Below are positions 46,052 through 57,633 of a DNA stretch of 64,000 nt, one piece after another; within the stretch, counting starts at the first letter, position 1; each line of letters starts with the position of its first letter. The stretch is from Toxoplasma gondii ME49 (taxonomy: Eukaryota > Apicomplexa > Conoidasida > Eucoccidiorida > Sarcocystidae): contig NC_031469.1 of the NCBI RefSeq assembly GCF_000006565.2, forward strand, positions 2,283,033-2,347,032. Reading direction: 5' to 3'. The notes under the pieces were generated by a model. That model did not search any database, was not told where the DNA came from, and saw nothing but the letters and a program-made list of their open reading frames with translations. Both the position numbers and the translations under genes were made by a program.

Positions 46052-47159
46052 CGTATTATTGAATTCGTTGTGAATCTAATGTCGGACGGTCACGCACATA
46101 CTTTCGACAGCAAGTGACTTATTATCTACTCAATACTCGCATGCCCCTGGCTCCGGTCACGTCGATGCGGTAGAGGCTGATGCCGGAGGACGGGAGCGTT
46201 TTATTTTTGGTCGTGGCAGGAAGGGGAAGGAAAGCCTGGGTTTGGCTGTGCGGCGGCACTGCTCGCGTTTGATGTAGACAGACAACAGGGACAGGTGATG
46301 GGATTGTGTGTGGTCACATGGTTCATTGTGATCCGGCGTATTCACTCAGGGAGGATGACGGTAGTCACGCCGGAGGCCTGTACTGCCATGCCAGATGCAT
46401 GGGCTCGTTCTGCGCGTGCCATGCGGATGGACTCCTGGTCGGTGGCGTACCGTGCGGACCGCGAGTGAAGTGGCGTTGGTCGTACTAGCCTGCGAGTAAG
46501 GCAGGCGTAAAACCGACCCGAGCAGACCGTGTCAGGTGACGGTCTCGGTTCAGACGGTACTGTGGCCTGTCACAGCGTCGCTCCTGCCACCCCTCTGTCT
46601 TTAAACATGTTCAGCCGGCGATAGTAGGTTGGCAGGAATAACTTTTTGAGCCAGGACGCAACTACTCAGATTGACTTATGCGACAGTGTCTGAACGTGTT
46701 GGGACGCCTTATGGCCCTGCTACCGTGAGATCGCACGCCAGTGTAGTGTGCTTCTGTAGTAACGCGTTTTCATCGGCGTTTGATGTACTGTGTCTCGCGC
46801 TGGCAATATAGGGGTGCGAAGCATGGTGGATAGTTGTCAGGAGCATGGGAACGGCGGGCGGGCATTTCTGCCGAGTAGCCGCATCATCTCCTTGTCCATC
46901 CCCTGTCTGCTCCGAGATGATCCTGGACGCCGTCATCCGTTGACACACATATTACGTTGTCCTGCGGGCGTCCTGATACTGCTAGCTGGGCGAACCACGC
47001 CACTCCACAATCTGGGTTGCATTTCGTGCCTGATGAACGACGCTGCGTGCTGACGCGCATGACTTGTTTCTCCCATTTGCACTGAGAGGAAGGGCGCGAC
47101 GTTTTGTTACGACTTTGGCTAGAGCACGAGGTGACTAGTATGGTGCACAATCTTCGAGC
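46052..47159. other. Spacer
   Basis: No gene supported. One clean splice-pair element, CTCTGTCTTTAAACATGTTCAG-CCGGCGATA-GTAGG, lies at 46593-46628. Confidence 0.4.
46615..46623 (+). other. Putative 9-nt micro-exon
   Basis: CCTCTGTCTTTAAACATGTTCAG, then CCGGCGATA, then GTAGGT. Confidence 0.4.
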
Positions 47160-48012
47160 CGTAGTACTGGGCAGGGTATCCGCACTGTCACGCCTGTACG
47201 CAGATTGTGCCGATAAGGTGCCGCGCCGTCTTCAAACATCCTCCGAGGAGGCTCGAGGCATCTGAGTCAAACGAAACGTTTGGAAATGTTCCAGGTTCAC
47301 GCACGTTGTCTGCTGGCACGGCTTGATGCGTTGGCAGCGCCTTCACTCTGCAGCATAGAAAGAACTGACAATTGATGAGCAGGCGTGGCTCCGGGAATAG
47401 CCTTCAAATTCAACTCCATTTTTTTCGTCTTTGTCCTTCCTCTACTTTCAGGCTCCAAAAGTACGCACGTCGCATGGTCATTTTCATCCAGGTGCTTCTG
47501 ACAGGTCGAGCGCTGCAGGGACGTCCTAGCTATGGCCCTCCATCGTGTCTGGTCGTGGACGTCCCCGGCAGTTATTTGCAATTCCACCCGACACGCGTTC
47601 GAATTGAAAACTCGTGTGAAGGACCTTGGCGCCCGTGTTGGAAAAGTACGAGGGGGGCCTCGTTCTCGCGGAGTCAACGTGACGCAACGGTCACCACAGC
47701 ATCATCTAGGATGGATCTTCCTTCCCGTCTCTCCTCAGATCGTGCATTTCGGTTGTATTCTCTACTCGAGCGTACGGGCACCGATTCTGGGTCGGTTTCG
47801 TACCGGGGCGCCACTTGCGTTCTGCATGCTTGCCGTGTGTTTTGGTTTGCCATCCTAAACTGCTGCGTGTGCCTTCCCTCCGACTGGGGCAGTTCTATGG
47901 AAAAGGAGCGTTGTGCGACGGCTGGACGTATGTCGAACACTTCACAGGGGTGTCCCGGCCCTCTGTCTCTTTGATCGCGGTGGAGGCGTGCGGTTGCGTG
48001 CCTCGCGCCTGA
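47160..48012 (+). CDS. Family B member B2 (three-exon model, uncertain)
   Basis: An upstream block with PHCHACTQI and CRAVFK (47190-47290) is preceded by an in-frame TAG where the B0 copy has TGG. The main exon starts at 47452 after CTCTACTTTCAG and reads LQKYARRMVIFIQVLL, then the same conserved blocks as B1. The terminal exon is proposed at 47893-48012, after a CTAAAC branch-like site and GACTGGGGCAG. It reads FYGKGALCDGWTYVEHF...SVSLIAVEACGC and TGA; GxLxxGWTxV is shared with B0. The donor joining the last two exons is not identified. Alternatively the main frame runs on without splicing to TGA at 47972. Intactness is doubtful. Confidence 0.36.
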
Positions 48013-50378
48013 TGTTTTGGGGCGGTATTTTTTTAACATTTCGGCTCTCAAGGTCTTCTGCGGTGGGTCGAACGGGTTAGCCCAATGTTTTGTGGCCTGC
48101 GTACATTGCTGCGCACACAACTTGTGCAGCATCGAAATTTGTCGCGGCCGCCACCTAGCAGGCTACTAGCCCCCTCATGGCTGTTGCTGGTTTTCCTCTG
48201 AAGGGATATAAGAAGCGGTGCGAATGTGGCGTCCAGAACACATCTCACGCACGACGTTGTAGTTTTGGGCCGGTTGAGCCCACACAAGTGTAGGATCGCG
48301 AGAGATTCATGATGGACTATCTGCGGTCCCGATGCCCTGGACAGGCATCCTGATGCATGATAGTCGAAGGTGGCAGTTGCAGCTTGCTTTTCTTTCTAGG
48401 GAAGGCGACTGTTAGTGGAATTGCCTGCGCAGCGGGTCGGCGCGAGGGGAATGTAGGGGAACAGTGGCACGGAGTTCGAGGGGTGGAGTGCAGTTTTCTG
48501 GTCCATCGGAACTGCGCACATCCACTCAGGCTTCTTTGCGGGAGACACGCGCTTATCACGAAGCGAGCGCCAGGGGCGTGGAACTGGGTTGAGTGGGCCA
48601 AGTCGATGGCGTTTTTCTTGGCGGCTCGCCTGGAGCACACATGAATGTGCATTGGTTGGGAAAAAATAGCTTAGGGAGAAGCGAGGCGGCACTTGGACTT
48701 CATGAAGGTGTGACTGATTTCGCACTTCCTCGGGTGGCGCGTGGTCTCATTACAACGTGGCTGGTTTTCGTTCTGCCTTTTCTGGCTTCAGGCTGAAGGG
48801 GTAGGTGTTCAGAGCTGGCGGTGTTCGCATGGAGGCGTGCGAGACCATTGGGCTTCCCCGTGGAGAGGCTGTATGCGTGGACCGTGCGAGTGTGGCGGTT
48901 TGTGAGGGAATTCAGGACTACACGGCATAGACATCGATGTTGGCTGCAAACTGCAGCCGAATGGGGGGCAAGAGCAGTGACCAAGGCCTTCGTGCTTCAG
49001 GCAGGTGTTTACCACAGGTCAACTCACTTTCCATCGAAACTCGCATCAGCTGGTGGATGTACGCGCTTGCCGGGCCATTTTCACCGATGACGATTGACAT
49101 TGGATGGACAACTGCAGAGAGGTCCTGTCGTTGGCTGCATCTTGTGTGTGGTCGAGGATGTTGGCAGCAGCAACACAGCAGCACCTGGTGTCTCGGATCA
49201 CGTGTTGGGGTTGGGAGTGCACGGAGGAGGGATTTACCCGAGACGTCGTTTTGCCGTTTGCTGCCTCAACTGGACCGCCCTCTCGGTGTTTGTGGGGGGA
49301 CACAGGATGGTCGTCGCGCCATGAGGTCCGTGACCTCCGATGGTTTCCAGCTGCGTAGGGAGTGGCGGTTCTTCTGCTGGTGTAGTCCCTGACCCTCTGG
49401 CGTGAACTCCGTGTCTAGAAGGTTCGCAAGAAGTCTAGTCGTAGAAAGGTTCTGTTGTTTCATACACCTTAATTTGGCTTGGGAGTTAGCGCTGCTTGTA
49501 TGGGGGCTGACATATATGGAGACCGCAATGGAAGTCGGTGGAAGGGGAGCAGCTGTGTGCGCGGAGGAGTCACGCTAGCAACGTTTTCATCCCAGCATCC
49601 ACATTCATGGTCTGCGTTTACGAGCGCCTCGGAATTCTTCAGCTTGTTCGAGTATGGTTTGACAACCTGGTTGTTGTGGAACGCTTCGAATGAGCGGGCG
49701 GGATAGATAGTCGGTGTCATGTGACGAATCTTGCATTGAGTTCTTTGCCTTCGGTCGGCGACGTCGAGGGCGCCCTCCCATGGTGACACATGCCTTTTGT
49801 ACGAGTCGCGAGAGGTGGTGTGAAGTGTCTTGTTACTTCGTGTCGTATACTACGACGAACCGCACGGCGCAGGGTGGTTCCTATATCCTTGTATAAGTTG
49901 GCGGGTGATTTCTGTCTCTGTGTGGGTTCTCGGCCGTACGGGATGAGCCGCTCTCGAACCGGGGTGCCACGAACACTTCGCTGTTCTTCGCGTTGCAGCA
50001 CAGTATGCAGGGGGGTTCGCGCTCTCGTGACGTGTCAGAACAGCGTCAGATCTCGGAAGGATTTGTACAGGAGGAGTCATCTGTCTGGTGGCAAATGTAG
50101 CGAATCACATCTGGGGAAGACGGTCGCTCATCTTGAGGCCAGCAGTGTGCCTTCAGGCATTTGTCTGCTTCATAAGGACGACGGGGTCGTTGACGACTGA
50201 GGGGACCGTGTGTCGGCCCGAGGCTCGGTTCTGCGCGTCGACGATGCTTGTGATTTGTGGCACTCGAGCGAGTCGGGTTGTTCCGGTTCTTGCCAGAAGC
50301 GCATTGGGGAGTGACTGGGGCAGTCACATGTCCACCCACATTCGTTGCATTGGGCACGTCGTGGACTCATATCGCAGG
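47820..50378. repeat. Mosaic repeat, copy 2
   Basis: Modules beta (47820-48180), gamma (to 49035), delta (49036-49469), epsilon (49470-49866) and eta (49862-50378). Eta here replaces zeta of copy 1. The switch falls at the sequence CGAACCGCACGRCGCAG. Confidence 0.9.
48792..48800 (+). other. Putative 9-nt micro-exon
   Basis: CGTTCTGCCTTTTCTGGCTTCAG, then GCTGAAGGG, then GTAGGTGTTCAG. The copy at 54788-54796 has GGTGCAGGG in almost identical flanks. Confidence 0.42.
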
Positions 50379-50759
50379 GAGTAAGCATGTGTTGGAGGCT
50401 TCCTGGACGTTTTCGATTAATCTCCATTTGTCCTCTAAACGGTGCAAGAAACGGCGTTTCGGTTGTGTGGCAGCGTAAGGGATTGGGGACCCCGGATAAC
50501 GGCATCAGCAGATCGTTACTCTTGGGGCGAAAGGGCGGTTACTCGTGGCATTGTTGATGTATAGGAGCCACGGGAGCACGTGAAGCAGCAGAAAAGTTAT
50601 ACAAAGTTGACAAGCGTTGCCTTGGTTTTGCGGGGCAGATTGTGTCGATAACACATTTCAGATTTTGTCGGAGAAGCATTGTTTCCGGGGGAAGCGGCAG
50701 GAGTGTGGTATGGGTTATTCTGTCCACTCGGTAGAGTGTTCCTCAACGGCAGGTACTAT
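50379..50759. other. Junction spacer
   Basis: Homology to copy 4 ends at the CAG-N3-GTA element (50375-50385). After it no gene or repeat is seen until the zeta remnant. Confidence 0.4.
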
Positions 50760-50849
50760 GTAGTAGAGGCGGAGGCGCACTGCGTTGCAGTGACCTAGCG
50801 AGAAGAGATGCACCTCTCCGCCGCGAGGAGCTGGCGAGTGCTTGCCCGT
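50760..50849. repeat. Isolated 90-bp remnant of module zeta
   Basis: Matches the first 90 bp of zeta at 44349, 55983 and 63204 (AGTAGAGGCGGAGGCGCACT...). It is detached from the rest, marking a past deletion or conversion boundary. Confidence 0.85.
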
Positions 50850-51282
50850 TGGATCATTCGCGGCTGAGTGTGCTCCTACCTTGTTTCGTGCTGCACCTCT
50901 GTATATACCTCGTCTTCAGCAAGATCCGGTAGGTTACCAGGACATGGATGTATAAGGGTGTAACACGTGTTTGGGAGCGTTGGAAATATGTACACGGGTG
51001 GGGAGGTATGTGATCACGTCGTGCACCGTGGTGAGTTGGCATCGGAGCCGGCCGTGGCGGTCGTGTCGTTGACGGTATGCTGACATTGGAGAAGTATACG
51101 TGCAGGTAGAGGCATTTAGGCGCATGTGCGCAGGGGGGTTGGCGGCAGGCTGTAGCGTGAGGAAAGGCGGATGGGGCACACGAGCGTGTGCGATGTCGGG
51201 TGGCAGGTGATAAGAAGGATGTGTTGTGTAGGCACCCTTTACCTGATCTATATCCTAATGACGACATTGGGTTTGTAATCAG
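50850..51282. other. Spacer
   Basis: Long minus-strand frames of low sequence complexity (His/Pro/Thr-rich), with no recognised content. At the right end TATCCTAATGAC and TTTGTAATCAG form a branch-point and acceptor pair. Confidence 0.4.
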
Positions 51283-51544
51283 ATCTGGCGAGTACGGTCT
51301 TGTCCCGCAGCATCCGGTAGAGGGATTCACACGGACAAAAGGGAGCTCGCAAAGGTGTCCGACCAAAGTCTGCGTCCCGTGTTTTCATGGTGATGACTGC
51401 ATTTACGCGTGGACGGGCCTAATAGCCCTACGCCTCGGCGGTAGTACGATTAGTTGTGTTACAACGGTTCATGGTCGCCGTATTGTCGAAGCACTGTGGT
51501 TTGCGAAACTATCTCAGTTCGGTCTCGATGTTCTCTCTGCTTAA
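51283..51544 (+). CDS. Candidate terminal exon related to family B start motif
   Basis: After the acceptor at 51280-51282 it enters in the same phase as B1-B3 and starts SGEYGLVPQHP, where B1-B3 have RPEYARRMV, LQKYARRMV or LKEYARHMV. It continues with CVPCFHGDDC, AWTGLIALRLGGS and ends QFGLDVLSA, TAA. The shared acceptor, phase and E/K-Y pair suggest a diverged homologue; beyond that the similarity is weak. Confidence 0.28.
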
Positions 51545-53814
51545 CATCCGTTATTTTCCACGTTCATTGGAGGTCGACGTTTGGCCGCCCGCTGAATATC
51601 AGTAACAAGTGTGCTTGTTGCATCTTTTATGAATGACGCGGCGGCCGTTGTGTGATATAAGAGGCTAACAGCGATTTGAAGTCGATACTTGGTTTCAGAG
51701 GGTACCGGGTCGCCTTCGCAATACTCCCAGATCGGTGCGAATGGTGTGATGTCAGACTAATTTGGGGGTCCCGCCTGCCGAGGCGGTCCACGTAAAGTGT
51801 TTGTCGATTCCACGTGCGAGCTTGGGCACAAGAGCAGCTCAGTACTTCAGGCACCTGCCTTTCCCTTGAAGAGCTCATGTGATCGTGACACGCTGATCGC
51901 TTGCCTTTCCACTGTCGACGCATGTCGTCGATCGCGGTGTTGCATCTGCTGGTAGACGTGCCAGTGACGATCCTTGGAATTACGAACAGCGCGTGGTTTC
52001 TGCGGCAGAATGTGGATCAGTTACGTATCCCATATACGGCAGCAAAAGGTCGATGGTCCCCGAGCTCGTCAGATCACTTTGTGGTTCTTGGGGTAAGGAA
52101 CAGTGGATCGCTGACGGTTCTGGCAGGAGAGCTGCGCGGTTGCGGAAGGCCCCGAATATATATGCGGAGTCGCACGATACAAAGCCTGCATACCTCGATT
52201 CCTAACTCCATGCCAGGGCGTGAAACGGTCGATAAGACACGCAGCGGTTATCGGTGGGGTGATGTGTGTCCACTCCATGACGTCTTCACTAGTCCCAAGT
52301 CCTATGAGCCTCATGTAAACTCTGATTGAGTAGGAATTCCTCTGTGCCGCAGGCGGCACTGCGGCACCAGCGATGCATGGTTAGTTTCGCGATAGTTGAA
52401 ATCCGCTTCGCTTCTTTCTCAGCGTGGTGTCTGCTGCCGCTCTGTCGTTGACACGTGCTCAGGATATCGAAGTAGGCTGTCAACAATCCATTCTTGGCAT
52501 CGGCGATTCTTCCTTTTGTTGGGGGCCTTGAGGGGGCGTGGTGCAGTGTTCCGTAGCAGTCGAGACACAACTGATTGCGTTGCGGACTGTGACGTGTTTT
52601 CATCTGAGATGGCTGTAGCAATTGGGCGGTTGACAGCGACTCGAGTTCGGTGGGTTCTGAGGGCAGGCGGAAGACCGACCGACATGGCGGGGTGCCTATC
52701 TTTGAGTAAGGCGTTGATTCTCGCGAGCGCATCAAGTCTGATCACCAATGTCTTCAGAACCCCATAGTACGCGCATCGGACGCATGGTTTCCTGAAGAAT
52801 CTTAATTTAGAGAATGAGGACACACAGGGACGTCATGTGTCCGGCCGCCTTTCGTGATTGGTCTTGGAAGACGACCACTTCTCGTTCTAGAGTGTGTCAG
52901 CGATACGTATCGACAACGTTAATGTGCAGTGTCTCTGCACGCTTGTTGATAGGCCGCAAGGAGAACCGCCCTGTCCTTGCCGATCCATCGGACCACCGTT
53001 TTACTTAGTGGTGCGTTACATGTCGGGTGTCGATTCTGGGGTGTCGTCCGTTGGCCGAGGCACCAATTTAAGGCTTGGTGCCTGTGGTATTCTACAACGC
53101 TGCGAGAAGGTGGTACTTCTCCTGAGGGGCCGGCATGTGTGTTACGTTCCGCACAGTTTTACGGAAGACGTACTATACAGATTTAGACGAGCGATGGAGC
53201 ACTGTGTGCCGCGCCATTAACACGCGCCGCAGGGCATCTACTGCGGGCCTCTTTGTAAAAGCGAATCTGCGGCTTTCCGATCTACATTGAATGAGCGCGG
53301 AGTCGGGGTTGTACCGGGCCTTATTCCGGCAGGGTCTGAAGGTCGGTGGGCTCCAATGGCGCTCAGAAGCGCAAGCCTGCCTCCTGACGCCATTCTTCGA
53401 CACCGACTCGAGGCTGCAAACGTTGCACCCTCCAAGACACTCCCACGGTTTTCCGCAGGCAACGTTCGTACGCGACTTCTGTTCACTGAACCTGCTAGGT
53501 CTAATCGAAGGTCTGCGCTGCGGCCTCGCATCGCGAGTTACATTTTATTCCTGGCACAGGAAGTCCGACACGGCTACACCTGATGGCACCTATCCCCCGA
53601 TCGTCTTGGAAGGACACATGGGGGCATCGAGCCATGAGTGTGCGTATAGAGAGAAGAAAGAGACCCCCGCTTCTAAGACATGTCATGCCAGAGTTGTCAC
53701 AACGCCTGCTCCGACATCGCTAGTATCTTCTCCATATTGTGCCCCTTGAATTGTTTCTTCCCCAATTCTGTTCGCGCCATGAGAGACACCGCTCGGACAA
53801 AACCGAACTGTAAT
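51545..53814 (+). other. Diverged single-copy segment
   Basis: Frames at 51925-52329, 52894-53220 and 53291-53749 have strand-like hydrophobic blocks (HFVVLGVRNSGSLTVLAG; FYLVVRYMSGVDSG) but no fixed splice structure. At 52751-52770, TCTTCAG-AACCCCATA-GTACGC resembles the family B exon start with TAG replacing GAG. The segment is probably decayed. Confidence 0.3.
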
Positions 53815-53888
53815 GTTCTGCATGCCTGCCGTGTGTTTTGGTTTGCCATCCTAAACTGCTGCGTGTGCCTTCCCTCCGACTGGGGCAG

Positions 53889-54008
53889 TTCTATGGAAAA
53901 GGAGCGTTGTGCGACGGCTGGACGTATGTCGAACACTTCACAGGGGTGTCCCGGCCCTCTGTCTCTTTGATCGCGGTGGAGGCGTGCGGTTGCGTGCCTC
54001 GCGCCTGA
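53889..54008 (+). pseudogene. Orphan terminal exon of family B
   Basis: Identical in structure to 47893-48012 and 57309-57428 (FYGKGALCDGWTYV... TGA) but without an upstream family B exon: homology to the others begins only at 53815, just after unrelated sequence. It cannot be expressed as in B2/B3. Confidence 0.5.
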
Positions 54009-55232
54009 TGTTTTGGGGCGGTATTTTTTTAACATTTCGGCTCTCAAGGTCCTCTGCGGTGGGTCGAACGGGTTAGCCCAATGTTTTGTGGCCTGCGTAC
54101 ATTGCTGCGCACACAACTTGTGCAGCATCGAAATTTGTCGCGGCCGCCACCTAGCAGGCTACTAGCCCCCTCATGGCTGTTGCTGGTTTTCCTCTGAAGT
54201 GATACAAGAAGCGGTGCGAATGTGGCGTCCAGAACACATCTCACGCACGACGTTGTAGTTTTGGGCCGGTTGAGCCCACACAAGTGTAGGATCGCGAGAG
54301 ATTCATGATGGACTATCTGCGGTCCCGATGCCCTGGACAGGCATCCTGATGCATGATAGTCGAAGGTGGCAGTTGCAGCTTGCTTTTCTTTCTAGGGAAG
54401 GCGACTGTTAGTGGAATTGCCTGCGCAGCGGGTCGGCGCGAGGGGAATGTAGGGGAACAGTGGCACGGAGTTCGAGGGGTGGAGTGCAGTTTTCTGGTCC
54501 ATCGGAACTGCGCACATCCACTCAGGCTTCTTTGCGGGAGACACGCGCTTATCACGAAGCGAGCGCCAGGGGCGTGGAACTGGGTTGAGTGGGCCAAGTC
54601 GATGGCGTTTTTCTTGGCGGCTCTCCTGGAGCACACATGAATGTGCATTGGTTGGGAAAAAATAGCTTAGGGAGAAGCGAGGCGGCACTTGAACTTCATG
54701 AAAGTGTGACTGATTTCGCACTTCCTCGGGTGGCGCGTGGTCTCATTACAACGTGGCTGGTTTTCGTTCTGCCTTTGCTGGCTTCAGGGTGCAGGGGTAG
54801 GTGTTCAGAGCTGGCGGTGTTCGCATGGAGGCGTGCGAGACCATTGGGCTTCCCCGTGGAGAGGCTGTATGCGTGGACCGTGCGAGTGTGGCGGTTTGTG
54901 AGGGAATTCAGGACTACACGGCATAGACATCGATGTTGGCTGCAAACTGCAGCCGAATGGGGGGCAAGAGCAGTGACCAAGGCCTTCGTGCTTCAGGCAG
55001 GTGTTTACCACAGGTCAACTCACTTTCCATCGAAACTCGCATCAGCTGATGGGTGTACGCGCTTGCCGGGCCATTTTCACCGATGACGATTGACATTGAT
55101 GGATGGACAACTGCAGAGAGGTCCTGTCGTTGGTTGCATCTTGTGTGTGGTCGAGGATGTTGACAGCAGCAACACAGCAGCACCTGGTGTCTCGGATCAC
55201 GTGTTGGGGTTGGGAGTGCACGGAGGAGGGAT

Positions 55233-55338
55233 CGGACCCCTTTTTTGTTCAGAGCAGCGAGAGGAACGCCGTCGCGAGACATAAGTCGAGCACGATTGTT
55301 GCTCACTACTGTGTCGGAATTCGCGTTCATTTCCTGAT
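55233..55338. other. 106-bp insert in module delta
   Basis: Present here and at about 57987-58092, absent from copies 1, 2 (between 49233 and 49234) and probably 5. Its ends share GAT with the uninterrupted copies, so it could be an insertion with a 3-bp duplication or a deletion at 3-bp microhomology. It contains no ORF or terminal repeat. Confidence 0.75.
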
Positions 55339-56867
55339 TTACCCGAGACGTCGTTTTGCCGTTTGCTGCCTCAACTGGACCGCCCTCTCGGTGTTTGTGG
55401 GGGGACACAGGATGGTCGTCGCGCCATGAGGTCCGTGACCTCCGATGGTTTCCAGCTGCGTAGGGAGTGGCGGTTCTTCTGCTGGTGTAGTCCCTGACCC
55501 TCTGGCGTGAACTCCGTGTCTAGAAGGTTCGCAAGAAGTCTAGTCGTAGAAAGGTTCTGTTGTTTCATACACCTTAATTTGGCTTGGGAGTTAGCGCTGC
55601 TTGTATGGGCGCTGACATATATGGAGACCGCAATGGAAGTCGGTGGAAGGGGGGCAGCTGTGTGCGCGGAGGAGTCACGCTAGCAACGTTTTCATCCCAG
55701 CATCCACATTCATGGTCTGCGTTTACGAGCGCCTCGGAATTCTTCAGCTTGTTCGAGTATGGTTTGACAACCTGGTTGTTGTGGAACGCTTCGAATGAGC
55801 GGGCGGGATAGATAGTCGGTGTCATGTGACGAATCTTGCATTGAGTTCTTTGCCTTCGGTCGGCGACGTCGAGGGCGCCCTCCCATGGTGACACATGCCT
55901 TTTGTACGAGTCGCGAGAGGTGGTGTGAAGTGTCTTGTTACTTCGTGTCGTATACTACGACGAACCGCACGACGCAGACTGGTAGTAGAGGCGGAGGCGC
56001 ACTGCGTTGCAGTGACCTAGCGAGAAGAGATGCGCCTCTCCGCCGCGAGGAGCTGGCGAGTGCTTGTCCACTGTCATTCCCGCCGGACTGTGTTCATTGT
56101 TTTGCTCGTGTTGAGGGTTTGTCCCTACCTTGTCAGAGGAAGGAGCCCGCAGGCTATCTGCAATCGGATCCTGTTTCTGGTGTGTGTGCCTCGACTGGAT
56201 CGTTGTAGGGGTCCGCTCGTGTATCGCCCGCGGGTCGAAAAGACGGTGGTTTAGTTGCGAAGTGTGGGGCGTTGGCATGAGGCAGGCTGCGGAGGCGGGA
56301 TGCTAAACGCACTCGGAGTGCAGTCGCCTGCTGTGTGAGTTCGGAAATTAGTACGAACTTCTAGCATTGCCTCCTCCGAAGACGGAAACACGTAGAATCC
56401 GCTCCTCGACTTTGTTTAGAGACATTCGGACCCCGGCATCTCTTTGTCGCCCTTAAGGTCCCAAGATATTCTTGGTACGCTTACGACGGTAAGCAGATGA
56501 GTAAAAGGGTACTAGGACAGTTATGCGTGTATCAGGCTTGATTACAAGTTGCTTTAGCACTATTTATTTTCCCAATGGATTGAAACCGCCTTTATTGACA
56601 TCAGCCTGAAGTTGTACGCAAGCGTCACGTCATGCTCAATGGCGTTTTTCAGGCAGCTGGAGCCGACGCCGACGAAAAAGCATATGCTGGGCTGCACTTC
56701 GCGCCTGATCACGGATGCTGACTGCTGGCAGGGTTTCAGTGTGTTGGCAGTGCTTTCGCTCTGCAGAATAGGAAGGACTGTCAATTGATGAGCAGGCGTG
56801 GCTCCGGGAAAAATAGCCTTCAAATTCAACTCCATTTTTTTCGTCTTTGTCCTTCCTCTACTTTCAG

Positions 56868-57428
56868 GCTGAAAGAGTACGCACGTCACATGGTCATTTT
56901 CATCCAGGTGCTTCTGACAGGTCGAGCGCTGCAGGGACGTCCTAGCTATGGCCCTCCATCGTGTCTGGTCGTGGACGTCCCCGGCAGTTATTTGCAATTC
57001 CACCCGACACGCGTTCGAATTGAAAACTCGTGTGAAGGACCTTGGCGCCCGTGTTGGAAAAGTACGAGGGGGGCCTCGTTCTCGCGGAGTCAACGTGACG
57101 CAACGGTCACCACAGCATCATCTAGGATGGATCTTCCTTCCCGTCTCTCCTCAGATCGTGCATTTCGGTTGTATTCTCTACTCGAGCGTACGGGCACCGG
57201 TTCTGGGTCGGTTTCGTACCGGGGCGCCACTTGCGTTCTGCATGCTTGCCGTGTGTTTTGGTTTGCCATCCTAAACTGCTGCGTGTGCCTTCCCTCCGAC
57301 TGGGGCAGTTCTATGGAAAAGGAGCGTTGTGCGACGGCTGGACGTATGTCGAACACTTCACAGGGGTGTCCCGGCCCTCTGTCTCTTTGATCGCGGTGGA
57401 GGCGTGCGGTTGCGTGCCTCGCGCCTGA
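56868..57428 (+). CDS. Family B member B3 (two-exon core, uncertain ends)
   Basis: The main exon begins at 56868 after CCTTCCTCTACTTTCAG and reads LKEYARHMVIFIQVLL, GPPSCLVVDVPG, FHPTRVRIENSCEGPWRPCW, ATVTTASSRMD, DRAFRLYSL and SVSYRGATCVL. The terminal exon is proposed at 57309-57428 (FYGKGALCDGWTYV...VEACGC, TGA). The central segment IFIQVLLTG is hydrophobic. Upstream exons may lie at 56610-56720 (NGVFQAAGADADEKAY block). B3 is the least damaged copy in the window, but no initiator ATG or signal peptide was located. The antisense frame (57093 down to 56560) is also open and conserved; the codon-position bias against B0 favours the plus strand. Confidence 0.42.
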
Positions 57429-57633
57429 TGTTTTGGGGCGGTATTTTTTTAACATTTCGGCTCTCAAGGTCTTCTGCGGTGGGTCGAACGGGTTAGCCCA
57501 ATGTTTTGTGGCCTGCGCACATTGCTGCGCACACAACTTGTGCAGCATCGAAATTTGTCGCGGCCGCCACCTAGCAGGCTACTAGCCCCCTCATGGCTGT
57601 TGCTGGTTTACCCCTGAAGTGATACAAGAAGCG

